DNA of 13,344 nucleotides from DAOVQB01 sp023128935. Its GTDB lineage: Bacteria; Eisenbacteria; RBG-16-71-46; CAIMUX01; WJJG01. The stretch is taken from NCBI GenBank assembly GCA_030628905.1, contig DAOVQB010000122.1, forward strand, positions 1-13,344, read 5' to 3'. Both the position numbers and the translations under genes were made by a program. The notes beneath the pieces were generated by a model. It made no database searches. It was given only the letters and a program-made list of their open reading frames with translations, and was not told the DNA's origin. The first letter of the stretch is position 1; every line of letters starts with the position of its first letter. Shown one piece after another: positions 7,684 through 13,344 of the stretch.

Positions 7684-8958
7684 CTAGCGTTTGGCGTCCA
7701 GGTTCCGTAGACCACCACGTGTTGGCCTTGCGCGGGCATTTGTGCGTTGCCCTGCGCGCGTCGTGGATAGCCGCGTGCCGGCTTGGCTCAGAACCTCGCG
7801 CAACAGGTCTGTCCACGAGAGGCCCCTAGCATTCGACCAGGTAGCCCTGTGAAGATCCCACCAGGCGAGGATCTGCCATTCGGCCCCTGGGCGAAAAGGG
7901 GTGCGCGGATGGAGGAAAACGCGCGCCCCTGAGGCTTCTACGCGATATGCGCGGACAGCCTCGGAGCCTTCTCCAACCGAACCGAGGCGACTTGCAACGC
8001 GCACGTTCAGGTCCCGGACCTCGATCTTTGCATAGGTATTGCCTCTTGCCGTGAAAACATCCGGAACGTTGCAATGCCCCTCGACGCTGAACGATGTCAG
8101 GCAGCTGTCTTCAAGCAACGCCTGCAAGGCCTGGGCCTTCCAATCCTTGCCCGAACTCCCCTGCCGGAGGCCGGCACCAGGGAAAACGAGCGTGAACGCG
8201 TCAGAGAGGCAGTCGGCGGCGACGGTCGCATCGCGGGCCCGCAGGGCGCACAAGAATCTCTCCATTGTTCGAGCTGGATCTGTGGCACCAGGGTAGCGGA
8301 AGGCAGTGATCGACACTTCGGCCCGGGCAGCTCTTCCCCAGGCATCGGCGGCGACGATTGCCAATTCGTGAGGGCCTTCCAAGAGAGGGGATGGGAGAAT
8401 CGAAAGGCCATGCTGATCAAGCGCCAGCCCGTCTAGAAACCAGGTGATTTCGTCTCCCTCCAGTCTCCCCTCTTCAGGATCCTCGGCCTGGCAAAGCCAC
8501 ACCTCGCATGGACAATCCAGGTCAATCCAGAGTCCGTCCGGAGGCCAGAGGATCCGTACAACTGGCGGGCTGTTGTGAAGCACGCTGACGAATCGCTCTG
8601 CAGATAATGAGAGGTTGCCTGCTTGATCAACTGCTTCTGCCTGAAGGCAATGAACCGAGCTATCTGCGAATGCGCCCGTGGCCCAGAAGAAAACCCACGG
8701 GGGCGCATAGCGAGCCTCTTCTGTCGCCCCGTCGACGAGCAGCGTCACGCGGGCGACACCTTGATCGTCCGAGGCCTGGATCGTTACCTGGACGGTATCG
8801 ACGACGGTGCTGCTTTCCCTTGGGAAGAGGATCGAGATATTCGGTGGTGTCGTATCCGGGAGCGGCACCTCTTCCGGGGAGGGGGAGCACGAGGCGGCCC
8901 ACACCAGAAGGACGCCGAGCACCCCTCCTTTTAGACTCACGAGTTGGAAACGGATCAT
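7684..8958 (-). CDS. Lipoprotein with two Ig-like repeats and a C-terminal NTF2-like domain
   Basis: This 424-aa protein has a lipoprotein signal peptide: a hydrophobic GVLGVLLVWAAS run ending at Cys24 with AASC as lipobox, although Ala rather than Leu at -3 is atypical. A short Pro-rich linker precedes two bacterial Ig-like beta modules. The first (about 39-125) starts NISILFPRESSTV and has DDQGVARVTLLVDG, WVFFWAT and AVDQAGN. The second (about 131-215) starts PPVVRILWPPDG and has GPHELAIVAADAWGR. Residues about 225-370 resemble an NTF2/SnoaL fold: ARTMERFLCALRARDATVAADCLSDAFTLVF ending EWQILAWWD. The tail is Arg-rich. GGAGG lies 6 nt before the ATG. The gene ends 23 bp from the convergent glycosyltransferase-like gene. 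It is probably envelope-anchored and surface or periplasmic; the ligand is unknown. Confidence 0.75.
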   Translation of the reverse strand: MIRFQLVSLKGGVLGVLLVWAASCSPSPEEVPLPDTTPPNISILFPRESSTVVDTVQVTIQASDDQGVARVTLLVDGATEEARYAPPWVFFWATGAFADSSVHCLQAEAVDQAGNLSLSAERFVSVLHNSPPVVRILWPPDGLWIDLDCPCEVWLCQAEDPEEGRLEGDEITWFLDGLALDQHGLSILPSPLLEGPHELAIVAADAWGRAARAEVSITAFRYPGATDPARTMERFLCALRARDATVAADCLSDAFTLVFPGAGLRQGSSGKDWKAQALQALLEDSCLTSFSVEGHCNVPDVFTARGNTYAKIEVRDLNVRVASRLGSVGEGSEAVRAYRVEASGARVFLHPRTPFRPGAEWQILAWWDLHRATWSNARGLSWTDLLREVLSQAGTRLSTTRAGQRTNARARPTRGGLRNLDAKR

Positions 8959-8982
8959 CTCATCCCTCCGGTTGCATCTGGG

Positions 8983-8995
8983 GGTCAGCGTGACC
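8983..8995. repeat. Short inverted repeat upstream of the lipoprotein gene
   Basis: GGTCA-GCG-TGACC is a 5-bp-arm inverted repeat 25-37 nt before the lipoprotein start. Its position suits an operator or a leader hairpin, but arms this short are common by chance. Confidence 0.3.
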
Positions 8996-9027
8996 TGGTG
9001 GGTGGGCCGGCAAACGCTTGTTCCCTA

Positions 9028-9038
9028 CCCCCCCCCCC
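9028..9038. repeat. Homopolymeric tract of 11 C (poly-G on the lipoprotein coding strand)
   Basis: Eleven consecutive C residues are followed directly by GGGG. The tract lies 70-80 nt upstream of the lipoprotein start codon. Tracts of this length slip during replication, so length variation could alter promoter spacing. Sequencing error in the tract length is also possible. Confidence 0.8.
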
Positions 9039-9063
9039 GGGGTCATGCATGGGGGCCCCGGTC

Positions 9064-9098
9064 GTTGGTCGTTGGTTGTTGGTTGTTGGTTGTTGGTT
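9064..9098. repeat. Five tandem heptamers, GTTGGT(C/T)
   Basis: One GTTGGTC unit is followed by four exact GTTGGTT units with no spacer, between the HDOD-protein stop and the lipoprotein start. A further degenerate unit may precede it. The variable-number repeat and the poly-C tract sit within one 71-bp stretch (9028-9098) of the same gap. Confidence 0.9.
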
Positions 9099-9177
9099 CC
9101 GATCCGATGTGCGTCGCAAATGCGGTGCCAAGTGTGGAGGGCAGAAGAGGGATTTTGGGCTTAGCCTGAAGTCAGGG

Positions 9178-10977
9178 CTAGGCAGTCATTCCGCGGAAGA
9201 AGAGTTCGACCTTCTCCTTGATCATAGCGCCTTCCGAGAGGATCTCTCCAGCATCCTCTTCAGTCAGCCCCAATGCCTCGAGAAAGGCCTCCGGGATCGC
9301 GGGCGGCTCTTCGTCCAGCTGAAGACCAATGCCCGATTGGCGTGCCATCAGGTCCGCCAGGGAGATTAGCGTGACGACTGGATCTTCCCGCAGTAGTTCA
9401 AGGAGCCGCTCTGGTTCCTTGATCTCTGCGGCCCAGATCTGTGGCAGGTGGTGCTCAGCGATGACGGTCGGAAGAGGTTCAGGGAGTCTCCAGGCCTGGG
9501 CTATGCGGTGGCCCAGTTGGCAGTGATCCATATCGATGAGTTCCCGCTCGGCGCGATGGAAACTGCCCAGCTTCGAGATTGCTTCCCGCACGATGGCGAA
9601 GTGTTTGGGGAACCTCACGTATAGGATAAGCAAGCCGATGTCGTGCACAATCGCACACGTGAACAGTTTGTCGATGGCGATCGGAAGCCTACTGACCGAT
9701 GGAGCGCTCATATCCTGTGGGGTAGGAGGCGACTGCTCCATTTGAGCCGCCGGAGCGCCTGCTGGGGAGATCGCGGTCTTTTCCTGTGCCCCACGCGCCG
9801 AGGTTCTGGCGCTGGCGGTTGCCCACCGGCTGGCTGCCCCGACCTTGCCTTGCAGGGTTTCCCCTATGGCCTGAGCAATGTAGGCGGTGCCGAGTGAATG
9901 CTCCCAGAGACCCTCTGGCCGGCGTTCGGGATGCCTTGGGTCTACCAGCGAGTTGAGGAGCATGGCAGTTACAGCCAGGTTTGCCGTCTGGTTCATGCCC
10001 AGCAGGATGACAGCTTCTTCAGCCGAGCTGATCTGACGGCCGAAGCCGTAGAGTGCGGAATTGACCGTCTTTAGAACCCTGGTGACCAGTGCCTGGTCTT
10101 TGCGGATGATCCGCGCCAGGTCCTTGGATGTTGCATCCGGATCCTCGACACAGTCCATGACTGCATTGAACACGACAGGGAGAGTTGGGATTTCCTGGAG
10201 TTCGTTCAGAAGATTCAATCCCAGCTTCCGCCGCCGGGGTCGACTTGGCTCTGACGCGTCACGGGCGACGGGGTGTCCCAGTGCCTTTCGAAGGCTGTCG
10301 GCAATTGCAGGGATCTCTTGCTCTGCTTCCTGCAACAGTGAGATTGGGATGTGGAGAATGCGGACGACAGGCCCGGTTTTGACCGCCGCGGGCTGTGGTG
10401 GCATTTCCGGATCGGTCCACTGGCCAACCACGCTGCCGGGACCGAAAATGTCTGTGCTTCCTGGTGGCTCAACGGGAGAAACGTCGCCTTCGAGGATCAG
10501 GAAAAGGCCGATTCCCTGGGGAGATGGGCCCTCATACAACAGTGAGTCTGGGGGCAGTTCGCGAGACCGGGCCAGGTGCAGCAGGTTCTCGATCGCCTCA
10601 CGCGGGCAGTCGGCGAAAAGCGGAAGCCCCTGAAGCTCGGCAATGAGATTTGACACCGATTCCTGAATGAGCTGATCCAGTCTGTCCTGGCTCTTCTGCG
10701 CAATGGAGGTGATCTTGTAGCTGGCTCTCTTGAGACCTCCAGCCAACCCGCCCTGCCAGATCACCCGCGCTTTGCAGAGGATCTCATCTCCAGCGACCTC
10801 GGTCGGGAGGATACCACCCACAATAATGGTGGGAAGAGGATCGTCTGTCCTCACCTGGACTGAGAAGCCATTGGAGGAGATGTCGATGGTCTTGCCGATG
10901 TAGGTCTTCGACCGATCCGGGGCGAAAAAATGGATCGGGATCTGAACTTGGGCCCTGTGAGTGCGGCCTAGCTGCAT
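9178..10977 (-). CDS. PilZ / cyclic-nucleotide-binding-like / HDOD signalling protein
   Basis: From ATG 10977 this cytoplasmic protein has 599 aa. The PilZ domain (about 4-90) has R5-x-x-R8 and D32-I-S-S-N-G37. The usual RxxxR arginine one place earlier is Gly4, so c-di-GMP binding is uncertain. Residues about 110-230 look like a cNMP-binding fold (GLPLFADCPREAIENLLHLA, LFLILEGDV), but the phosphate-binding cassette with its Arg is not recognisable. An HDOD domain starts near 250 (LNELQEIPTLPVVFNAV, ALVTRVLKTVNSALYG). It keeps WEHS at 358-361, HDIG at 445-448 and AEHH further on. An insert of about 55 Ala/Ser/Pro/Gln-rich residues (378-432) splits the HDOD core. I chose ATG 10977 because GGAG lies 5 nt upstream and PilZ begins at once; ATG 11049 would add 24 residues but has no ribosome site. 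HDOD proteins act in signalling or stress control; the target is unknown. Confidence 0.85.
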   Translation of the reverse strand: MQLGRTHRAQVQIPIHFFAPDRSKTYIGKTIDISSNGFSVQVRTDDPLPTIIVGGILPTEVAGDEILCKARVIWQGGLAGGLKRASYKITSIAQKSQDRLDQLIQESVSNLIAELQGLPLFADCPREAIENLLHLARSRELPPDSLLYEGPSPQGIGLFLILEGDVSPVEPPGSTDIFGPGSVVGQWTDPEMPPQPAAVKTGPVVRILHIPISLLQEAEQEIPAIADSLRKALGHPVARDASEPSRPRRRKLGLNLLNELQEIPTLPVVFNAVMDCVEDPDATSKDLARIIRKDQALVTRVLKTVNSALYGFGRQISSAEEAVILLGMNQTANLAVTAMLLNSLVDPRHPERRPEGLWEHSLGTAYIAQAIGETLQGKVGAASRWATASARTSARGAQEKTAISPAGAPAAQMEQSPPTPQDMSAPSVSRLPIAIDKLFTCAIVHDIGLLILYVRFPKHFAIVREAISKLGSFHRAERELIDMDHCQLGHRIAQAWRLPEPLPTVIAEHHLPQIWAAEIKEPERLLELLREDPVVTLISLADLMARQSGIGLQLDEEPPAIPEAFLEALGLTEEDAGEILSEGAMIKEKVELFFRGMTA

Positions 10978-11077
10978 GGACGCTCCGGTGTTGAAAACAT
11001 CTTGCATCGGCGCAGAGCTGAAAATCGCGCCGCTAAGCGGCACGCACATAAGTATCGCGTGCCGTGGAGGTTTCTTT

Positions 11078-11093
11078 AGATCAGCAGATCAGC
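11078..11093. repeat. Tandem duplication of AGATCAGC
   Basis: Two exact 8-bp copies lie head to tail at 11078-11085 and 11086-11093 in the leader of the HDOD-protein gene. It could be a paired protein-binding site or a small duplication. Confidence 0.5.
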
Positions 11094-11107
11094 CAGGGGG
11101 CATCAGT

Positions 11108-11133
11108 CACGACATATGTAGGTCGTGTAGGTC
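11108..11133. promoter_or_regulatory. Overlapping inverted and direct repeats just downstream of the HDOD-protein promoter
   Basis: CACGAC (11108-11113) and GTCGTG (11122-11127) form a 6-bp inverted repeat with an 8-nt loop. TGTAGGTC occurs at 11117-11124 and again at 11126-11133. The cluster lies about 9-34 nt past the predicted transcription start for the minus-strand gene, a place typical of a repressor operator or leader hairpin. Confidence 0.4.
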
Positions 11134-11148
11134 ACCCAAGCCACTTCC

Positions 11149-11176
11149 AGGATAATCAGTACAGACCACCTGTCAA
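11149..11176 (-). promoter_or_regulatory. Sigma70-type promoter for the HDOD-protein gene
   Basis: On the minus strand an exact consensus TTGACA (11176-11171) is followed after 16 nt by TATCCT (11154-11149), which matches 4 of 6 consensus positions. Transcription would begin near 11142, giving a leader of about 165 nt to ATG 10977 or about 93 nt to ATG 11049. It is the only well-formed sigma70-type promoter I found in the window. Confidence 0.55.
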
Positions 11177-11519
11177 GCCCATATCAGTTCTTGCGATCTA
11201 GGTCGCCATGGTCGCCTGGCGCGCGCCCGTGAGGTCGTCGAACCTGGCATCCACACCGGATGCGCTTGGCTCTTATGCACGCAAACATAATGTTCCCGCG
11301 CATAATGCGATTCCTAATTGAGACCCGGCACGTACGGGACCGGGATGCCGCGATCCCGCCGATCTCCCCATTCGTCCGAACGCTTGCCATCTGACACGGG
11401 CCAAATCTGTAACCCATGATCGCGCAAGCAGTTACACCTGTGCCACCACGCCCATATGGCCTGACCGCAATCCCGTTGGCGAGCACCGGGCCGGGCTTCA
11501 AGCGAGGAACCGACTGGAA
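11177..11519. other. Gene-free stretch with several small hairpins
   Basis: I see no convincing gene here. Two overlapping minus-strand reading frames (11184-11501 and 11314-11562) lack a ribosome site, have Arg/Gly/Cys-rich random-looking translations and start with weak codons. Structures visible are the direct repeat GGTCGCC at 11201-11207 and 11210-11216, a GGCGCGCGCC palindrome at 11218-11227, hairpin GCATCC/GGATGC at 11247-11263, and hairpin CGGGAT/ATCCCG at 11341-11358. None is followed by a T-run, so none is a canonical terminator. Confidence 0.5.
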
Positions 11520-11966
11520 TCAGTGCGCGGTGGACCGGTATTCGGCGACGGCCGCCTGCCATTCCCGCAAGGCCTCATCATCGATTAGGTGCTGATTCTC
11601 CTCGGACACCAGTAGTCCGGTCTTCTCGAACGCGTGGATGAACTCAGGGCGGATACCGGCTGCCTTCATGGCTTGCACGCTCTGATCGAGGAACTCCTCC
11701 GGTGTAGGCAGCCGCTGACCGATCTTCGCGGCGACCTCCCCTATTGTCATCTCGGGATGTGGTGCGGAGCCGAACCGCTCTTCGTATTCGCACACGATTT
11801 CCATCAAGAAGCTGGCAACCTCAGGCGGCAATGTGGCGCTTTTCGCCACGACCTCCCCAGCCGCGTTCTTGACTGACAAGTTCTCGACGTTCCGGTCGGC
11901 ATCGCGGTATCCGTGAACGTGATAACCCTTGGCCGGTTGCTTCCGGTGGCGATCCGGCATGTTCAT
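11520..11966 (-). CDS. Conserved-looking 148-aa protein of unknown function
   Basis: I chose ATG 11966 because GGGAGG lies 4 nt before it; a second ATG at 11960, 10 nt from the same site, is equally possible. The longer open frame reaching 12125 has no ribosome site. The protein is soluble and acidic, with no signal peptide or membrane helix. It opens with a basic stretch (MPDRHRKQPAKGYHVHGYRD). A middle part follows (PPEVASFLMEIVCEYEERFG, then MTIGEVAAKIGQRLPTPEEFLD). It ends RPEFIHAFEKTGLLVSEENQHLIDDEALREWQAAVAEY, which resembles a recurring tail I recall in hypothetical proteins of soil bacteria. That is a memory-based impression, not a family assignment. It lies downstream of a decayed gene and a TPR gene on the same strand. 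No function can be proposed. Confidence 0.7.
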   Translation of the reverse strand: MNMPDRHRKQPAKGYHVHGYRDADRNVENLSVKNAAGEVVAKSATLPPEVASFLMEIVCEYEERFGSAPHPEMTIGEVAAKIGQRLPTPEEFLDQSVQAMKAAGIRPEFIHAFEKTGLLVSEENQHLIDDEALREWQAAVAEYRSTAH

Positions 11967-12091
11967 AGGACCTCCCTGGTTTCGATTCCTCCGACATTCC
12001 CTAGCCAACCGCGTACCATATGTGCCGGATGCTATCGCCTTACCATCATGTCCAGATTGCGTTGCGGGACCTGCTGTCTCGTCGTCCGCTG

Positions 12092-12340
12092 TCACCCCGC
12101 GCCGCCGCTGGGCTGACCATACCACTCACCGTCCTGCCGGTTCCAGGTTGTGGTCAGGTCAATCCGCCGGAATGTGCCGTCGGCCTGGCGTTGATTCACC
12201 CACAGAAGAGTCCATCCCAGAACGTGCTCAAGTTGGCGCCCGAGTCGTCGCATTCATCCAGCTTCTCGTAGCAACCGACCGGGCATGAGTTCCTGCTCGA
12301 TCTCACGAGTCAATGTCTCGATGGATCTCTTCTTCGCCAT
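12092..12340 (-). pseudogene. Frame-broken remnant, probably of a DUF6880-type (SWIM-associated) hypothetical protein
   Basis: No single frame is long, but consecutive frames give protein-like text. From ATG 12340 the first frame reads MAKKRSIETLTREIEQELMPG and stops soon after. Shifting by one base near 12283 gives GCYEKLDECDDSGANL and then STFWDGLFCG, ending at TGA 12196-12198. Returning to the first frame gives WVNQRQADGTF and beyond, until TGA 12092-12094. I recall a hypothetical family whose members start M-x-x-KRSLETLEREI and continue GCYEKAEEIDDSSG..F...LFCGWIKARQA. The pieces match it in order, with about 60 residues missing at the first junction. At the second junction, restoring one lost TGGG unit of a TGGGTGGG repeat would rejoin FCG to WVNQRQ. 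The family match is from memory and needs a search. It overlaps the end of the TPR gene by 38 bp. Confidence 0.45.
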
Positions 12341-13115
12341 GCCGAGCAGATCCATCATGGACGCGTTGTATTCGTCCGTTCCGCAAGGTTTTTCGCACCT
12401 CTTCCAGGTTGCCACGGGCAAGATCATAGTCGGGCGGGGCCAGCTCAAGCGACCTCTGGAGCGCCTCCTGTGCCTGTTCCAGATGTCCCGCCTGATACAG
12501 CGTCCAGCCGAGATCGTTCAGATGCAAGTGGTTGTCGGGTTCAAGCTCATCCGCGCGCCGTGCCTTAGCGAGGGCATCTTCGTACAACCCAAGCTTGCCC
12601 AGACAGTAGCCCAGACCAACGGGATAGACCGCCACATCGGGGAACGCATTCTCCGCCGCTGCATATACCTGGCGCGCGCGTTCGTAGTCTTCTTCATCCA
12701 GGAGAAAGTCGCCGGCCTTGTCGATGATGACCGACAGGTCCGGTTCATCCGCCGGCAAGGTCGTCAATGTCATGAACAACGCCAGCGCCTTATCCTCACG
12801 CCCCAATTGATACTCGATTGATCCGACGGTGAGAATCGCGGGGGCGAAAAGGGGGTCGATGGCAAGGGCAAGAACCCCCTCGGGCCAGTGTTGCCCACCC
12901 AATCCGGTCTGGCCGGCCCGTGCCAAAGCGTCATTGAACATGCTGCCCGCAATTGCGGAGTGATATTCCCAGTCAGCGCCCATGCGCCGCTGTTCCGGCG
13001 ACTTGCGTGCATACTCCGCACGCAATGCCGCCAGGCCCTCATCCTTCTCAACGCATTCCCTGAAGGAGTATTCTTCGAATGTGATTCGCATATTCTTGGC
13101 ACCATCCCCCAACAT
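12303..13115 (-). CDS. TPR-repeat protein
   Basis: This protein is up to 270 aa, soluble, with no signal peptide. It contains tandem tetratricopeptide repeats from about residue 80 on: FAPAILTVGSIEYQLGREDKALALF, then KAGDFLLDEEDYERARQVYAAAENAFPD, VAVYPVGLGYCLGKLGLYEDALAKARRADELEPD and NHLHLNDLGWTLYQAGHLEQAQEALQRSLELAPPD. These show the W/G-Y-G-A-P spacing of TPRs and suggest a protein-binding scaffold. ATG 13115 gives the longest product; Met9 at 13091 is an equally likely start, since MRITFEEYSF looks like a natural N-terminus and neither start has a strong ribosome site. The last 20 or so residues (RIQRVHDGSARHGEEEIHRDIDS) do not look like TPR and overlap the neighbouring remnant, so the original stop may have been lost. 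A sigma54-like promoter lies just upstream. The partner is unknown. Confidence 0.8.
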   Translation of the reverse strand: MLGDGAKNMRITFEEYSFRECVEKDEGLAALRAEYARKSPEQRRMGADWEYHSAIAGSMFNDALARAGQTGLGGQHWPEGVLALAIDPLFAPAILTVGSIEYQLGREDKALALFMTLTTLPADEPDLSVIIDKAGDFLLDEEDYERARQVYAAAENAFPDVAVYPVGLGYCLGKLGLYEDALAKARRADELEPDNHLHLNDLGWTLYQAGHLEQAQEALQRSLELAPPDYDLARGNLEEVRKTLRNGRIQRVHDGSARHGEEEIHRDIDS

Positions 13116-13135
13116 GATTCATGTTATCTCATAGT

Positions 13136-13151
13136 TGCAGTCGCTTTGCCA
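13136..13151 (-). promoter_or_regulatory. Candidate sigma54 (-24/-12) promoter for the TPR gene
   Basis: On the minus strand the sequence TGGCAAAGCGACTGCA matches the sigma54 pattern TGGCAC-R-N4-TTGCW except at two non-core positions. The invariant GG and GC are present with correct spacing. Transcription would begin near 13126, giving a leader of 11 nt to ATG 13115 or 35 nt to ATG 13091. A single match of this kind can arise by chance. Confidence 0.4.
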
Positions 13152-13233
13152 CATCTTTGAAATCCGGGTCTTAGGGCTTGCGCGAGCCCTTCGGCATGGA
13201 TCTTCTCCAGATCGGCGTGAGCCCCAAGGACTT

Positions 13234-13259
13234 GCAATTGTGCCCCGGGGCACAATTGC
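13234..13259. repeat. 26-bp perfect palindrome
   Basis: The half-site GCAATTGTGCCCC (13234-13246) is followed at once by its exact inverse complement. There is no central spacer. Flanking CCCCAAG (13222-13228) and CTTGGGG (13259-13265) could extend the pairing with a bulge. Its centre lies about 120 bp upstream of the predicted sigma54 start, where activator sites for sigma54 promoters usually lie. A mobile-element end or cruciform is an alternative. Confidence 0.85.
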
Positions 13260-13344
13260 TTGGGGGGCTTGGGGGTCGTGGCCGCATCTGCCCATGGGTG
13301 CGCCTACGGCTCTTCCTGGAACCTGAGTTCGGTCCCCTGGGGGA

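Noticed and set aside
9064..9098. Heptamer repeats as a G-quadruplex
   Set aside because: They contain only GG pairs separated by 5 nt, which could give at most a weak two-tetrad structure.
9162..9180. Hairpin at the HDOD-protein stop (TAGCCTGA with TCAGGGCTA) as a rho-independent terminator
   Set aside because: The stem has a bulge and there is no T-run after it on the minus strand, so it lacks the second half of a terminator.
10978..11142. c-di-GMP (GEMM) riboswitch in the leader of the PilZ/HDOD gene
   Set aside because: None of the conserved GEMM core segments is recognisable in the leader on the minus strand.
11184..11501. Possible 105-aa minus-strand gene following the 148-aa protein in the same frame
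   Set aside because: It starts at TTG with no ribosome site, its translation is Arg/Gly/Cys-rich with no recognisable pattern, and it would only be reached by reading through a stop.
12254..12448. 64-aa minus-strand frame overlapping the TPR gene as an independent gene
   Set aside because: Its first half is an out-of-frame shadow of the TPR gene. Only the part after 12340 looks protein-like, and this is better explained as the start of the frame-broken remnant.
1..13319. GCTCTTCCTGG at both ends of the window (1-11 and 13309-13319) as a long-range direct repeat bounding an element
   Set aside because: An 11-bp match in 13 kb is unremarkable, one copy lies inside a signal-peptide coding region, and the interior is mostly ordinary chromosomal genes.
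13152..13344. Protein-like readings upstream of the TPR gene on both strands, for example ADLEKIHAEGLAQAL on minus and MDLLQIGVSPKDLQL on plus
   Set aside because: Neither has a ribosome site, the two compete for the same bases, and the palindrome forces similar residues in opposite frames. A remnant gene is possible but unsupported.

Overview
The window is GC-rich (roughly 60% by eye) bacterial chromosome. Two proteins carry architectures common in large-genome, mostly uncultured Gram-negative lineages such as Candidatus Eisenbacteria and other FCB or Gemmatimonadota-like groups. One is a secreted protein ending in a FlgD/sorting-domain-like beta module. The other is a lipoprotein with bacterial Ig-like repeats followed by an NTF2-like domain. 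This placement is inference and cannot be fixed without a marker gene.

Layout, left to right. (1) Bases 2-1225 hold the 3' part of a secreted, apparently inactive class II glutamine-amidotransferase-like protein. (2) Bases 1445-4159 form a co-directional block: a Na+/phosphate cotransporter (NptA family), a PhoU-domain protein and signal peptidase I. (3) Bases 4156-7660 hold a surface-polysaccharide pair transcribed divergently from a 70-bp spacer: a Wzx-like flippase on the minus strand and a large GT-B-like glycosyltransferase on the plus strand. The flippase and signal peptidase genes converge and share one CTAG as both stop codons. (4) Bases 7684-11049 hold two minus-strand genes, an Ig/NTF2 lipoprotein and a PilZ/cyclic-nucleotide-domain/HDOD regulator. 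The 219-bp gap between them carries an 11-nt poly-C tract and five heptamer repeats. (5) Bases 11050-13344 look accessory and partly decayed. They hold a 470-bp gene-free stretch with a good sigma70-type promoter and several small hairpins, a 148-aa conserved-looking protein, a frame-broken gene remnant and a TPR protein. A sigma54-like promoter and a 26-bp perfect palindrome lie upstream of the TPR gene.

The phosphate transporter and PhoU protein probably work together in phosphate import and its control. The flippase and glycosyltransferase probably serve one glycan pathway. The HDOD/PilZ protein is a signalling hub that may respond to c-di-GMP. I see no complete mobile element, CRISPR array, rRNA or tRNA. 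The strongest leads for something new are the sigma54/palindrome arrangement, the inactive-looking secreted amidotransferase, the slippable tracts upstream of the lipoprotein gene, and the insertion-bearing HDOD protein.
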